Below are positions 44,831 to 54,404 of a stretch of 64,000 nt of DNA, piece after piece. The stretch is from Rubrivivax sp. Its GTDB lineage: Bacteria > Pseudomonadota > Gammaproteobacteria > Burkholderiales > Burkholderiaceae_C. The notes beneath the pieces are model-generated. The model did no database searches. It saw nothing but the letters and a program-made list of their open reading frames with translations, and was not told the DNA's origin. A program made the position numbers and the translations under genes. Numbering within the stretch: position 1 is the stretch's first letter; every line of letters begins with the position of its first letter. The DNA lies in NCBI GenBank assembly GCA_027487905.1, contig JAIYCR010000096.1, forward strand, positions 23,420 to 87,419, in the 5' to 3' direction.

Positions 44831-45009
44831 GCATGAATCCTTGGAGGGCGGCCGGCGGCGGTGCCCCGAGCGGGGGCAGCCATGGCAAGGCGCGGGGCCG
44901 GCCACGGCTGCGCTCCGCGGGTTCCACGCGGAAACACGGCCGGGGGGCCGAAAACGACGAAGGGCGGCTGCCGTTGACCGACGCCGCCCTCGACTGCTAG
45001 GTGTAGACC

Positions 45010-45036
45010 AGTATAGACACGCCCGAAGTCGGGCAA
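45010..45036 (-). promoter_or_regulatory. Candidate promoter/operator of the efflux operon
   Basis: On the minus strand TTGCCC (45031-45036), a 15-bp spacer and TATACT (45010-45015). A perfect 14-bp palindrome GCCCGACTTCGGGC (45021-45034) fills the spacer and part of the -35, a position suited to repressor binding. The spacer is shorter than ideal. The 276-bp gap 44831-45106 holds no gene. Confidence 0.45.
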
Positions 45037-45106
45037 GTGTCAGATGAAACCGTCGGCGCGGACGGGCCGCGCTTCGGGGTTGCCCGGCCCGAGACCGCCC
45101 GGTTGC

Positions 45107-46633
45107 TCAGGCCGTGACGACCGGAATGCCCGCGATCCGGGCCTTCCACTCGGCCGGGCCGGTCTCGTGCACGCTGGTGCCGCCGGCGTCCACCGCCACG
45201 GTGACCGGCATGTCCTTCACCTCGAACTCGTAGATGGCTTCCATGCCCAGGTCTTCGAAGCCCACGACCCGGGCCTTCTGGATGGCGCGTGCCACCAGAT
45301 AGGCCGCACCGCCCACGGCCATCAGGTAGGCGCTCTTGTGCTTGCGGATGGCCTCGATGGCCACCGGGCCGCGTTCGGCCTTGCCGATCATGGCGATCAG
45401 GCCGGTCTGAGCCAGCATCATCTCGGTGAACTTGTCCATGCGGGTGGCGGTGGTGGGGCCCGCCGGGCCCACCACCTCGTCGCGCACCGGATCGACCGGG
45501 CCGACGTAGTAGATGACGCGGTTGGCGAAGTCCACCGGCAGCTTCTCGCCGCGGCCGAGCATGTCCTGGATGCGCTTGTGCGCGGCGTCGCGGCCGGTGA
45601 GCATCCTGCCGTTGAGCAGCAGCGTGTCGCCGGGCTTCCAGCTCGCCACTTCCGCCGGCGTCAGGGTGTCCAGGTCGACGCGGCGGCTCTTGTTGTAGTC
45701 GGGCGCCCACTGCACGTCCGGCCAGAGGTCCAGGCTCGGCGCCTCCAGGTAGGCCGGGCCGCTGCCGTCGAGCACGAAGTGGGCATGCCGCGTGGCGGCG
45801 CAGTTCGGGATCATCGCCACCGGCTTGCTCGCCGCGTGGGTGGGGAAGGTGGCGATCTTCACGTCCAGCACGGTGGTGAGGCCGCCCAGGCCCTGCGCGC
45901 CGATGCCCAGCGCGTTGATCCTGTCGCACAGCTCGATGCGCAGCTCCTCGAAGCGGTTGGCCGGGCCGCGCTTCTTGAGCTCGTACATGTCGATGGGCTC
46001 CATCAGGCTTTCCTTGGCCATCAGCATCGCCTTCTCGGCCGTGCCGCCGATGCCGATGCCCAGCATGCCCGGCGGGCACCAGCCCGCGCCCATCGTGGGC
46101 ACCGTCTTCAGCACCCACTCCACCAGGTTGTCGCTCGGGTTGAGCATCACGAACTTGCTCTTGTTCTCGCTGCCGCCGCCCTTGGCGGCCACCTGCACGT
46201 CCACCGTGTTTCCGGGCACCACCGACATGTGCACCACCGCCGGCGTGTTGTCCTGGGTGTTCTTCCGCTCGAAGTGAGGGTCGGCCACGATGGAGGCGCG
46301 CAGCTTGTTCTCCGGGTTCAGGTAACCCCGGCGCACGCCTTCGTTCACCGCATCCTCGATGGAGCCGGTGAAGCCCTCCAGCCGCACGTCCATGCCGATC
46401 TTGACGAACACGTTGACGATGCCGGTGTCCTGGCAGATGGGCCGACGGCCCTCGGCGGACATTCGCGAGTTGGTGAGGATCTGCGCGATGGCGTCCTTGG
46501 CGGCCGGGCTCTGCTCGGCCTGGTAGGCCCGGCCCAGGTGCTCGATGTAGTCGGCGGGGTGGTAGTAGCTGATGTACTGCAGCGCGGCGGCGACCGATTC
46601 GATGAGGTCGGCCTGGCGGATGGTCGTGGGCAT
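45107..46633 (-). CDS. Class I (iron-sulfur) fumarate hydratase
   Basis: 508 residues, the FumA/FumB type. Three cluster cysteines are visible: C67 in PICQDTG, C186 in GWCPPG and C278 in PNCAATRHAHF. It hydrates fumarate to malate in the TCA cycle through an oxygen-sensitive [4Fe-4S] cluster. The C-terminal half (MLTGRDAAHKRIQDM, VVGPAGPTTATRMDKFTEMM) is the beta domain. It stands alone, 477 bp from the Mrp operon. Confidence 0.96.
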   Translation of the reverse strand: MPTTIRQADLIESVAAALQYISYYHPADYIEHLGRAYQAEQSPAAKDAIAQILTNSRMSAEGRRPICQDTGIVNVFVKIGMDVRLEGFTGSIEDAVNEGVRRGYLNPENKLRASIVADPHFERKNTQDNTPAVVHMSVVPGNTVDVQVAAKGGGSENKSKFVMLNPSDNLVEWVLKTVPTMGAGWCPPGMLGIGIGGTAEKAMLMAKESLMEPIDMYELKKRGPANRFEELRIELCDRINALGIGAQGLGGLTTVLDVKIATFPTHAASKPVAMIPNCAATRHAHFVLDGSGPAYLEAPSLDLWPDVQWAPDYNKSRRVDLDTLTPAEVASWKPGDTLLLNGRMLTGRDAAHKRIQDMLGRGEKLPVDFANRVIYYVGPVDPVRDEVVGPAGPTTATRMDKFTEMMLAQTGLIAMIGKAERGPVAIEAIRKHKSAYLMAVGGAAYLVARAIQKARVVGFEDLGMEAIYEFEVKDMPVTVAVDAGGTSVHETGPAEWKARIAGIPVVTA

Positions 46634-46805
46634 GGCAAGCGTCTCTTGGGCGGTGGCAGGGCAGTGGCGGGGCAGAGCAGGAAGGGGTGGGCGCAGCGTC
46701 CCGCGCCCGATCGGGCTAGTTTACGAAGGCGGCTTTGCACGCCGCTTGCAGCACTCGCCGGCCCCGGGCTGTGCCGCGCGGCCGCTGGACCGTGGAAGCG
46801 CTCTC

Positions 46806-46841
46806 GGGTCCGTGGGCGGGTCCGTGGGCGGGTCCGTCGGC
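46806..46841. repeat. 12-bp tandem repeat upstream of fumarase
   Basis: GGGTCCGTGGGC repeats three times (46806, 46818, 46830; the last with one change) in the 245-bp spacer between the fumarase start and the mnhG stop. No gene is seen in this spacer. Confidence 0.8.
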
Positions 46842-46878
46842 GGGTTGGTGCTCGGGTCGGGGCGCGGGACCGGAGGGC

Positions 46879-47259
46879 TCAGCGCGCCGGTCCGTTCCCG
46901 GCAGGCGGCTCGCCCGGCACCGCCGGGGGCTGGCGCGCCACGCCCGTCTTCATCGCCGCCTTGATCAGCAGGTGGGCCGACACCGGGGCGGTCAGGAAGA
47001 GGAAGAGGGTGATGAGCAGTTCGTGCAGCGAAGCCCGGCCGCCCACCCAGGTGAAGGCCAGGCCGGAGACGATGAGCACGCAGCCCACGCCCAGCGTCGT
47101 CGCCTTGGTGGGGCCGTGCAGGCGCAGTTCGAACTGGCGCAGCTTGGCCAGGCCCCAGCTTCCCACCAGCGCGAAACCCACGCCCAGCAGCAGCAGCAGC
47201 ACCAGCAGCCAGTCCAGCCAGACCGGCAGCGCGGGAAGGGTGGAGGCCACGGCGTTCAT
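46879..47259 (-). CDS. mnhG: Mrp/Mnh Na+/H+ antiporter subunit G
   Basis: 126 residues, three transmembrane helices (PVWLDWLLVLLLLLGVGFALVGSWGLAKL; ATTLGVGCVLIVSGLAFTWVGG; LLITLFLFLTAPVSAHLLIKAAM). Matches MnhG/PhaG. Last gene of the operon, starting 4 bp after mnhF stops. The C-terminus is a short Pro/Ala-rich tail. Confidence 0.93.
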   Translation of the reverse strand: MNAVASTLPALPVWLDWLLVLLLLLGVGFALVGSWGLAKLRQFELRLHGPTKATTLGVGCVLIVSGLAFTWVGGRASLHELLITLFLFLTAPVSAHLLIKAAMKTGVARQPPAVPGEPPAGNGPAR

Positions 47260-47263
47260 GGCC

Positions 47264-47548
47264 TCACTCCACGATGTCGCGCCGCAGCACGAACTTGGAC
47301 ACCGCCACCGTGCCGACGAAGCCCAGCATGCCGATCAGAAGCGCCACCTCGAAATACAGGGCGCTGAGCTGGTGCACGCCCAGCAGCACCAGCAGCGCCA
47401 GCGCGTTGATGTAGAGCGTGTCCAGCGCCAGCACCCGGTCTGCGATGGACGGGCCCAGCAGCAGCCGCCAGGCGTTGAGCACCAGCGCCACCCCGAAGGC
47501 GGCGATGGCCCAGGGCAGCAGCGTGGCGAAGAGGGTTCCCGATGTCAC
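47264..47548 (-). CDS. mnhF: Mrp/Mnh Na+/H+ antiporter subunit F
   Basis: 94 residues, GTG start overlapping the mnhE stop (GTGA on the minus strand, 47545-47548). Three transmembrane helices with the MnhF pattern RLLLGPSIADRVLALDTLYINALALLVLLG and EVALLIGMLGFVGTVAVSKFV. The short length and position between E and G fit subunit F. Confidence 0.93.
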   Translation of the reverse strand: MTSGTLFATLLPWAIAAFGVALVLNAWRLLLGPSIADRVLALDTLYINALALLVLLGVHQLSALYFEVALLIGMLGFVGTVAVSKFVLRRDIVE

Positions 47549-48075
47549 TGGAAGATCTCCATCAGCGGGGTCTCGTAGCGGGTCTTGATCGACTCGATCA
47601 ACGCATCCTCGTCCTCGAGGTGGAAGGCATGCACCAGCAGGTGGTGCCGGTCGTCGGCGAGGTCGGCGCTGAGCGTGCCCGGCGTCATGGTGATGATGCC
47701 GGCCAGCGCCACGATGCCGTGGGGGTCGGTGATGGTCAGCGGCACCCAGACATAGCCGGGCGTGATGCGGCCTTCGGACCCGAGGATGCGCTTGGCGACG
47801 TCGATGTTGGACATCACGATGTCGTGCAGCACCACGCCGCCCAGCCGCACGATGGTCCAGGGCGCGCGCAGTCGGGCGCGCTCGGGCCGCAGCGCTTCGG
47901 TGAACCAGGGAATGACCACCGCCAGCGCCGCCCCGAGCAGCCACTGGCCGAGCGAACCCGAGCCATTGATCACCGGCCAGACGACCAGCAGCACCGCGCT
48001 GAGCAGCGGCGCCGGCAGCAGTCGGCGCAGCAGGCCGGGGCGTGCCGCGCCGGCGGACGGGTTGCGGCGGCTCAT
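47545..48075 (-). CDS. mnhE: Mrp/Mnh Na+/H+ antiporter subunit E
   Basis: 176 residues. N-terminal hydrophobic helices (LLSAVLLVVWPVINGSGSLGQWLLGAALAVVIPWF) and a soluble C-terminal domain with TPGYVWVPLTITDPHGIVALAGIITMTPGTLSADL and LLVHAFHLED, characteristic of MnhE. Overlaps mnhD by 4 bp. Confidence 0.95.
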   Translation of the reverse strand: MSRRNPSAGAARPGLLRRLLPAPLLSAVLLVVWPVINGSGSLGQWLLGAALAVVIPWFTEALRPERARLRAPWTIVRLGGVVLHDIVMSNIDVAKRILGSEGRITPGYVWVPLTITDPHGIVALAGIITMTPGTLSADLADDRHHLLVHAFHLEDEDALIESIKTRYETPLMEIFQ

Positions 48076-49820
48076 GGTCGGGCTCCGGCAGCGGGGGCGA
48101 CGGGGACTGCAGGGGAGACTGCCGGGGGGGCGACAGCCGGGGCGGCGCCCGGCCGCTGCAAGGCCGCTTGCGCGGCACCGGCTGCGGCGGCTTCACCCTT
48201 GATCAAGCCCGCCTCGCGCATCTCGCGGCGCACATCCCAGGCCGGCGGCACCGGGCGGGCGCCCAGCACCGCCGAGCGGTATTCGGCATGGCCGATCAAC
48301 TGCGCGGCCGTGGCCTCCAGGTGGCGAGACACCGGACCGGCCATCACGGTGAGGGCGAGCGCCAGGCCCAGCAGTCCGCCGATGGCCACGCCGTGCCCCC
48401 GCCGGCCCTGCACCGGTGCCAGGGCCGAGGCCAGCTCCGGGCCGGCTGGCGCCGCGGCCCGGTGCGATTCCCAGAAGATCGCGGAACCGGCACGGCCATA
48501 GGCCACCACCATCAGCAGGCTGGACGCCAGCACCGCGCCGATCAACCACCCGGCAGCCGGGTGCAGGCCGGCCGCCTGCAGCAGCAGGGCCTTGGCCAGG
48601 AAGCCTCCGAGTGGCGGAAGGCCCGCGGAGGCCACCGCCAGCAGCAGGAAGAGCACCCCCAGCGCCGTGGCCGGCGTTCGCAGATGGGCGGGCTCCAGGC
48701 GCGCGTGCCCGCCCGTGCGGCTGGCCGCGATGCGGTCGGCCAGCAGGAAGAGGCCCGCCGTCACGACCGTCGTGTTGAGCAGGTAGAAGAGCGCCGCGGC
48801 CACGGAGGGCGCGGTGCCCAGCGACACGCCCAGCAGCAGCGTTCCGGCCGACACCACCACGCCATAGGCCACCAGGCCCCGCAGGTCGCGGGCCGCCAGG
48901 GCACCCACCGCACCGGCGACCAGCGTGATCACCGCCAGCACCATCAGCCAGGGGCCGGTGACCTGCTCGAGCGGGCCGGCGCCCGCGCCGAACATCAGCG
49001 TGCTCATGCGCAGCACCGCATAGACGCCCACCTTGGTCATGATGGCGAAGAGCGCGGCCACCGGCGCGGTGGCCGCGCCATAGGTGCCCGGCAGCCAGAA
49101 GTACAGCGGCAGCATCGCCGCCTTCACGCAGAACACCACCAGCAGCAGCAGCGCCGCTGCCTGGGCCAGCAAGGCCCGGTCGGCCGGAATGACGGCCAGG
49201 CGCTGCGCCAGGTCGGCCATGTTCAGCGTGCCAGTCAGGCCATAGAGCAGGCTCACCGCGATGAGAAAGAGCGCCGAGCCGGTGAGGTTGAAGCTCACGT
49301 AGTGCACCGCGTTCTTCAGCCGCGCGCGCCCCGCACCGTGCAGCAGCAGCCCGTAGGAGGCGATGAGCAGCACCTCGAAGAAGACGAAGAGGTTGAACAG
49401 GTCGGCGGTCAGGAAGGCGCCGTTCAGGCCCATCAGCTGGAACTGGAAGAGCGCGTGGAAGTGCGGCCCGCGCGCGTCGTCGCCGCCGCGCGCGTAGACG
49501 AGCGCGGCCAGTCCCACCACGGAGGTGAGCAGCACCATCGTGGCCGACAGCCGGTCCAGCGCCAGCGCGATGCCGAAGGGCGCCTGCCAGTTGCCCAGCA
49601 GGTAGGCCTGCACCGGCTCCGTCTGCGAGCGCAGCAGCAGCAGCACGGCCACCGCCAGCAGCAGCGCCGTGCAGGCAAGCCCCAGGCGCGAGGCCCAGCG
49701 CAGCGAATGGCGTTCCACCAGCACCAGCGCGGAGCCGGCCATCAGTGGCAGCACGATGGGCAGGATGACCGCGTGCGGCCAGTCGAGCAGGGCCTGCAGA
49801 ACTGCGGGAATGGCGCTCAT
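48072..49820 (-). CDS. mnhD: Mrp/Mnh Na+/H+ antiporter subunit D
   Basis: 582 residues, about 14 transmembrane helices, NuoN/NuoM-like. A conserved lysine-bearing segment is seen in VVFCVKAAMLPLYFWLPGTYGAA, and a second in APVAALFAIMTKVGVYAVLR. The last about 60 residues are Ala/Pro-rich and unusual for the family. Overlaps mnhC and mnhE by 4 bp each. Confidence 0.95.
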   Translation of the reverse strand: MSAIPAVLQALLDWPHAVILPIVLPLMAGSALVLVERHSLRWASRLGLACTALLLAVAVLLLLRSQTEPVQAYLLGNWQAPFGIALALDRLSATMVLLTSVVGLAALVYARGGDDARGPHFHALFQFQLMGLNGAFLTADLFNLFVFFEVLLIASYGLLLHGAGRARLKNAVHYVSFNLTGSALFLIAVSLLYGLTGTLNMADLAQRLAVIPADRALLAQAAALLLLVVFCVKAAMLPLYFWLPGTYGAATAPVAALFAIMTKVGVYAVLRMSTLMFGAGAGPLEQVTGPWLMVLAVITLVAGAVGALAARDLRGLVAYGVVVSAGTLLLGVSLGTAPSVAAALFYLLNTTVVTAGLFLLADRIAASRTGGHARLEPAHLRTPATALGVLFLLLAVASAGLPPLGGFLAKALLLQAAGLHPAAGWLIGAVLASSLLMVVAYGRAGSAIFWESHRAAAPAGPELASALAPVQGRRGHGVAIGGLLGLALALTVMAGPVSRHLEATAAQLIGHAEYRSAVLGARPVPPAWDVRREMREAGLIKGEAAAAGAAQAALQRPGAAPAVAPPAVSPAVPVAPAAGARP

Positions 49821-50194
49821 CGCGCACCTCCCTCACCAGCGTCATCGCCGGCTGCGTCGGGCCGGCCATCGACCTGGTCGGAACCCGACTCGGCCCGGGT
49901 TCTCAGCGAGATCACCAGCAGCACGGCCGTCATCGCAAAGCTGATGACGATGGCGGTGAGCACCAGCGCTTGCGGCAGCGGATCGGCGTATTGCGCCAGC
50001 GTGGCCGGCCGAGAGGGATCGACGATGGGCGAGGCGCCCACCGCGATGCGGCCCATGAAGAAGATGAAGAGGTTCACCGCATAGGACAGCAGCGTGAGCC
50101 CGAGCACCACGTCGAAGGTGCGTGCGCGCAGCATCAGCCAGACGCCGCCGGCGGTGAGCACGCCCAGCCCGATGCACACGAGAAGGGCGATCAT
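49817..50194 (-). CDS. mnhC: Mrp/Mnh Na+/H+ antiporter subunit C
   Basis: 125 residues, NuoK-like with three helices (LLVCIGLGVLTAGGVWLML; VVLGLTLLSYAVNLFIFFMG; PQALVLTAIVISFAMTAVLLVISL). The FDVVLGLTLLSYAVNLFIF pattern is typical of MnhC. The C-terminus is a short acidic tail. ATGA overlaps join it to mnhA upstream and mnhD downstream. Confidence 0.94.
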   Translation of the reverse strand: MIALLVCIGLGVLTAGGVWLMLRARTFDVVLGLTLLSYAVNLFIFFMGRIAVGASPIVDPSRPATLAQYADPLPQALVLTAIVISFAMTAVLLVISLRTRAESGSDQVDGRPDAAGDDAGEGGAR

Positions 50195-53088
50195 GCCGAG
50201 GCTCCCTTGGCACCCGGTGCTGCAGCGCCGGTCAGGCGGCTCAGGGACACCAGCGCGACCATCGTGCCGCCGACCACCGTCAGGAACACACCCAGGTCGA
50301 AGATCGAGGCCGAGGCCAGCGGCACCGAGCCCACCAGCGGCGCCACCGGGTAGTCGTAGGTGCTGGTGAGGAAGGGTGCGCCGAAGAACCAGCTGCCGAT
50401 GCCGCTCGCACCGGCGATCAGCAGGCCCCAGCCCACCCAGGGCCGGAAGTCGGTCCCGATGCGCGAACGCACGAAGGCCTCGCCGTTGGCCACCCACTGC
50501 ATCACCAGCGCGATGGCCAGCACCAGCCCGGCGATGAAGCCGCCGCCCGGCAGGTTGTGGCCGCGCAGGAAGAGGTAGATGGACACCATCGTGGCCAGCG
50601 GCAGCAGCAGCCGCGTGATCAAGGCAAGGATCAGCGGGTGGCTGTCCTTCTCGCGCGGCGCCAGGGCCGCCACCCCGGGCAGCCCGGCCGGTGCGCGCCA
50701 GCCGGCCAGCAGCGAATAGACGATCAGCCCGGCGATGCCCATGACGGTGATCTCGCCCATGGTGTCGAAGCCGCGGTAGTCGACGATGATGACGTTCACC
50801 GCGTTGGCGCCACCGCCGATGGGCAGCGTGGTCTGCAGGTAATAGGGCGAGATGGAATCGAAGGGCAGGCCCAGCACCATCCAGGCCAGCAGCGCCACGC
50901 CCAGCCCGCAGGCCCCGGCGATCACGCCGTCGCGCCAGCGTCGCGCCCGGCTGCCCCGGGTGGCCGGCGTCGACTCGGCCGGCAGCCAGCGCAGCGCCAG
51001 CATCATCAGGATGACGGTGGCCACTTCCACCAGCACCTGGGTGAGCGCCAGGTCAGGGGCCGAGAAATAGACGAAGGCGAGGCTCACGCCCAGCCCCACC
51101 GCACCCACCAGCAGCAGCGCCAGCAGGCGGCGCGCATGGCAGACGACGCTCGCCACGGTGGCGGCCATGGTCAGCCCCCACAGCAGCACGAAGGCCAGCG
51201 GGGCCGGCCCGGCGCCGGTCAGCGGTGCGCCCAGTTGCGGGGCGCTGCCCGCGCGCAGCCAGGGCAGGGCGCCAGCCAGCAGGATCACGCCGAACAGCAC
51301 CAGCAGGTAGCGCTGCAGGCTGTCGTTCTGCAGCCAGCCGGTGACCGCGCGGCTCAGCGCCGTGCCCGCCTCGAGCGCGCGGCCGAAGAGGTCGCGTCCG
51401 CTGAGCGGCGGCAACGCCGGCACCCGCAGCAGGGTTCGCAGGTCCACCCGGCGCTGCAGCGCGGTGTAGAGCAGCACGCCACCGGCGAGCGCGATGCCGC
51501 TCATCAGCAGCGGCAGGTTCAGGCCGTGCCAGATGGCCAGCTTGTAGGCCGGCAGCGTGCCCGGCCCGCCGAAGAGCGCGCCCTGCGCGCCCGCGGCCAG
51601 CACCGGGCCGATGGTCAGGCCGGGAAGCAGCCCCACCGCCAGGCACAGCAGCACCAGCAGTTCCACCGGAACACGCATGAAGTGCGGCGGCTCGTGGGGC
51701 GTCTTGGGCAGCGGTCGGGACAGGCGGTTGAAGAACACGTCGTGCACGAAACGCAGGCTGTAGGCGACGCTGAAGATGCCCGCCAGCGTGGCCCCCACCG
51801 GCAGCAGCCAGCTCATCAGCGGCACCGTCTGCTTGTTCACCGCCTCGACGAAGAACATCTCCTTGCTCAGGAAGCCGTTGAGCAGCGGGACGCCTGCCAT
51901 CGCGGCGCTGGCCACCATCGCCAGCGCGCCGGTGATGGGCATGGCCTTCCACAGCCCGCCCAGGCGGCGCATGTCGCGCGTGCCCGTTTCGTGGTCGATG
52001 ATGCCCGCGGCCATGAAGAGCGAGGCCTTGAAGGTCGCGTGGTTGAGGATGTGGAACACGCCTGCCACCACGGCCAGCTGCTCGTCGATGCCGAAGAGCA
52101 GCGTGATCAGGCCCAGGTGGCTGATGGTGGAGTAGGCCAGCAGCCCCTTGAGGTCGTGCTTGAAGAGGGCCACCCAGGCCCCGAACACCAGCGTGGTCAG
52201 GCCGGTCAGCGAGACGATCCAGAACCAGGGTTCGCTCTGGCCCAGCGCCGGGTACAGGCGCGCCAGCAGGAAGACGCCCGCCTTGACCATGGTGGCCGAG
52301 TGCAGGTAGGCCGACACCGGGGTGGGTGCCGCCATGGCGTGCGGCAGCCAGAAGTGGAAGGGGAACTGCGCGCTCTTGGTGAAGGCGCCCAGCAGCACCA
52401 GCACCAGCGCCGGGATGTACAGCGGATGGGCGCGGATGCGGTCGCCGGCGGCCAGCACCGCGTCCAGCTGGGTGCTGCCCACGATGTGGCCGATCAGCAG
52501 CACGCCGGCCAGCAGGCACAGGCCGCCCGCGCCGGTGATGGCCAGCGCCATGCGGGCGCCCTCGCGGGCCTCGCGGCCGAGGTCCACGTCCTCGGCGGTG
52601 CGGCCCTTGGCATGCCAGTAGCCGATGAGCAGGAAGCTCGACAGGCTGGTGAGTTCCCAGAACACCACCAGCAGCACCAGGTTGTCGGCCAGCACGATGC
52701 CCAGCATCGCGCCCATGAACACCAGCAGGTAGAGGAAGAAGCGTGCCGGCGGGTCGTCCTCGGCCAGGTAGTAGGCCGCATACAGCACCACCAGCGCGCC
52801 GATGCCGCAGATCAGCAGCGCGAACATCCACGCCAGCCCGTCCATGCGCAAACCGAGCCGCAGCCCGAGCGAGGGCAGCCAGTCCACCGACCAGCGCAGC
52901 ACCTCGCCGCCCAGCACCGCAGGCGCCATCCACAGCAGCAGGCCGGTTCCGGCGAGCGCCGCCGCGCCAGCCAGCCAGCCAGCGAGCCGCCGCTGCCGGT
53001 TGCTGACGCCAGCCATCAGCAGCGCGGCGGCGAAGGGCAGCAGCGCGAGGTAGGGCAGCACCGAGGCCGCCAGGCCCGGCGCGCTCAT
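50191..53088 (-). CDS. mnhA: Fused Mrp/Mnh Na+/H+ antiporter subunits A and B
   Basis: 965 residues. Residues about 1-640 are the NuoL-like MrpA core (LPHAMAAPTPVSAYLHSATMVKAGVFLLARL with the conserved His/Lys, and GAWVALFKHDLKGLLAYSTISHLGL). Next come MbhD/MbhE-like helices (about 655-810), and the C-terminal about 130 residues are an MnhB domain with the hallmark RGHNLPGGGFIAGLVLA. The protein thus replaces separate A and B subunits. The complex exchanges Na+ for H+, for pH and salt homeostasis. Its ATG overlaps the stop of the upstream Ca2+/Na+ exchanger gene. Confidence 0.95.
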   Translation of the reverse strand: MSAPGLAASVLPYLALLPFAAALLMAGVSNRQRRLAGWLAGAAALAGTGLLLWMAPAVLGGEVLRWSVDWLPSLGLRLGLRMDGLAWMFALLICGIGALVVLYAAYYLAEDDPPARFFLYLLVFMGAMLGIVLADNLVLLVVFWELTSLSSFLLIGYWHAKGRTAEDVDLGREAREGARMALAITGAGGLCLLAGVLLIGHIVGSTQLDAVLAAGDRIRAHPLYIPALVLVLLGAFTKSAQFPFHFWLPHAMAAPTPVSAYLHSATMVKAGVFLLARLYPALGQSEPWFWIVSLTGLTTLVFGAWVALFKHDLKGLLAYSTISHLGLITLLFGIDEQLAVVAGVFHILNHATFKASLFMAAGIIDHETGTRDMRRLGGLWKAMPITGALAMVASAAMAGVPLLNGFLSKEMFFVEAVNKQTVPLMSWLLPVGATLAGIFSVAYSLRFVHDVFFNRLSRPLPKTPHEPPHFMRVPVELLVLLCLAVGLLPGLTIGPVLAAGAQGALFGGPGTLPAYKLAIWHGLNLPLLMSGIALAGGVLLYTALQRRVDLRTLLRVPALPPLSGRDLFGRALEAGTALSRAVTGWLQNDSLQRYLLVLFGVILLAGALPWLRAGSAPQLGAPLTGAGPAPLAFVLLWGLTMAATVASVVCHARRLLALLLVGAVGLGVSLAFVYFSAPDLALTQVLVEVATVILMMLALRWLPAESTPATRGSRARRWRDGVIAGACGLGVALLAWMVLGLPFDSISPYYLQTTLPIGGGANAVNVIIVDYRGFDTMGEITVMGIAGLIVYSLLAGWRAPAGLPGVAALAPREKDSHPLILALITRLLLPLATMVSIYLFLRGHNLPGGGFIAGLVLAIALVMQWVANGEAFVRSRIGTDFRPWVGWGLLIAGASGIGSWFFGAPFLTSTYDYPVAPLVGSVPLASASIFDLGVFLTVVGGTMVALVSLSRLTGAAAPGAKGASA

Positions 53089-54149
53089 GACTTCTGACGG
53101 CGCAGCATCGTGGCGATCAGGGTGACGATGGTGATCGGCACCACGAAGCCGAGCATGACCGACGAGAAGGCCGGCAGCGCGTCATGCTGCTGCGAAGCGA
53201 GGATGAGGTAGGCGGTGTAGGCCGCGTAGTAGCCGAGGAAGATGCCGCCCTCCCAGCGGGCGATCTCGCGGCCCGACAGGAACACCGGCAGGCAGGCGAA
53301 GGCCACGGCCAGCATCACCCACAGGTCGAAGCTCAGCAGCGCGGGCGCCAGCGGCAGGCCGGCGGGCGCGACCAGCCCGGCCACGCCCAGGCAGCCCAGG
53401 ATGTTGAAGGTGTTGCTGCCCACCACGTTGCCGATGGCGATGTCGCGCTGGCCGCGGATGGCCGCCAGGATGGAGGTGGCCACCTCGGGCATCGAGGTGC
53501 CGGCGGCCACGATGGTCAGCCCGATCACCAGGTCGCTCACGCCCAGCGACTTGGCGAACACGATGGCCGCATCGACCAGCCAGTTCGAGCCCAGCACCAG
53601 CAGGCCCAGGCCGACGACGATCAGCGCCACCTGGACGGCCCAGTGCCGGTCCCAGGTGCTGGAGGTGTCGATGTCCGCCGAGGCGGCCGCCACATCGTCC
53701 TTGGGCGCCCGGCGGGCCTGCACGACCAGGAACACGACATAGAGAACCAGCAGCGCGAAGAGAATGCCCGCGTCGATGAAGCTCAGCTCGCCGTCCAGCC
53801 CGAAGGCGATCAGCAGCAGCGAGGCGCCGATCATGATGGGCACTTCCTGCCGGATGATCTGCACGTTGACCACCAGCGGCGTGATCAGCGCGGACACGCC
53901 CAGGATGAACAGCACGTTGAATATGTTGCTGCCCACCACGTTGCCGATGGCGATGTCCACCTTGCCGCTCAGGGCCGCGCCCACCGAGACGGCCACCTCG
54001 GGCGAGCTGGTGCCGAAGGCCACCACCGTGAGGCCCACCACCAGCGGCGGGATGCCGAAGGACATGGCGAGCTTGCCGGCCCCGCGAACGAGCAGCTCCG
54101 CGCCGGCGATGAGGGCGACGAGACCGCCGATGAAGAGCAGGAAGGTCAT
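53085..54149 (-). CDS. Calcium/sodium exchanger (CaCA family, YrbG-like)
   Basis: 354 residues, ten transmembrane helices with two alpha repeats: [13 protein letters not shown] followed by [16 protein letters not shown], and [13 protein letters not shown] followed by [16 protein letters not shown]. Both ion-binding Glu residues are present. It exchanges Ca2+ for Na+ at the inner membrane. Its stop overlaps the mnhA start (ATGA), so Ca2+/Na+ exchange and the Na+/H+ antiporter are co-translated, probably to recycle Na+. Confidence 0.95.
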   Translation of the reverse strand: MTFLLFIGGLVALIAGAELLVRGAGKLAMSFGIPPLVVGLTVVAFGTSSPEVAVSVGAALSGKVDIAIGNVVGSNIFNVLFILGVSALITPLVVNVQIIRQEVPIMIGASLLLIAFGLDGELSFIDAGILFALLVLYVVFLVVQARRAPKDDVAAASADIDTSSTWDRHWAVQVALIVVGLGLLVLGSNWLVDAAIVFAKSLGVSDLVIGLTIVAAGTSMPEVATSILAAIRGQRDIAIGNVVGSNTFNILGCLGVAGLVAPAGLPLAPALLSFDLWVMLAVAFACLPVFLSGREIARWEGGIFLGYYAAYTAYLILASQQHDALPAFSSVMLGFVVPITIVTLIATMLRRQKS

Positions 54150-54404
54150 GGGGTGCGGCTGCTAGGGGTGATGCCTGAGTCCAGGCCGGGCGGAACTCTA
54201 GCGACTCCCCCGGAAAACCCGAAATCCGCGCCCAAAGCCCCGAGGCAGGGGCGGGCAAGCGATAGCCGGGTGAACCGCCGGAAGCAGGCAGAGTCTACGG
54301 GGGAGGGTGTCGCGCAGGAGTCAGAGCTTCGTAAGCGCGCCTGCCTACCTTATCCGGCGAGTCCAGGCCACCAAGCCGACCGCCCATCCATCTGGAGACA
54401 CCGC

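Noticed and set aside
45044..47578. Open frame of 844 codons opposite fumarase and mnhG
   Set aside because: High GC leaves long open antisense frames everywhere here. Its product is His/Arg/Ala-rich with no family pattern, and both genes beneath it are certain.
53184..54404. Extension of acs over the exchanger gene
   Set aside because: The open frame upstream of ATG 54405 is antisense to the Ca2+/Na+ exchanger; acs has a Shine-Dalgarno site and the family N-terminus at 54405.
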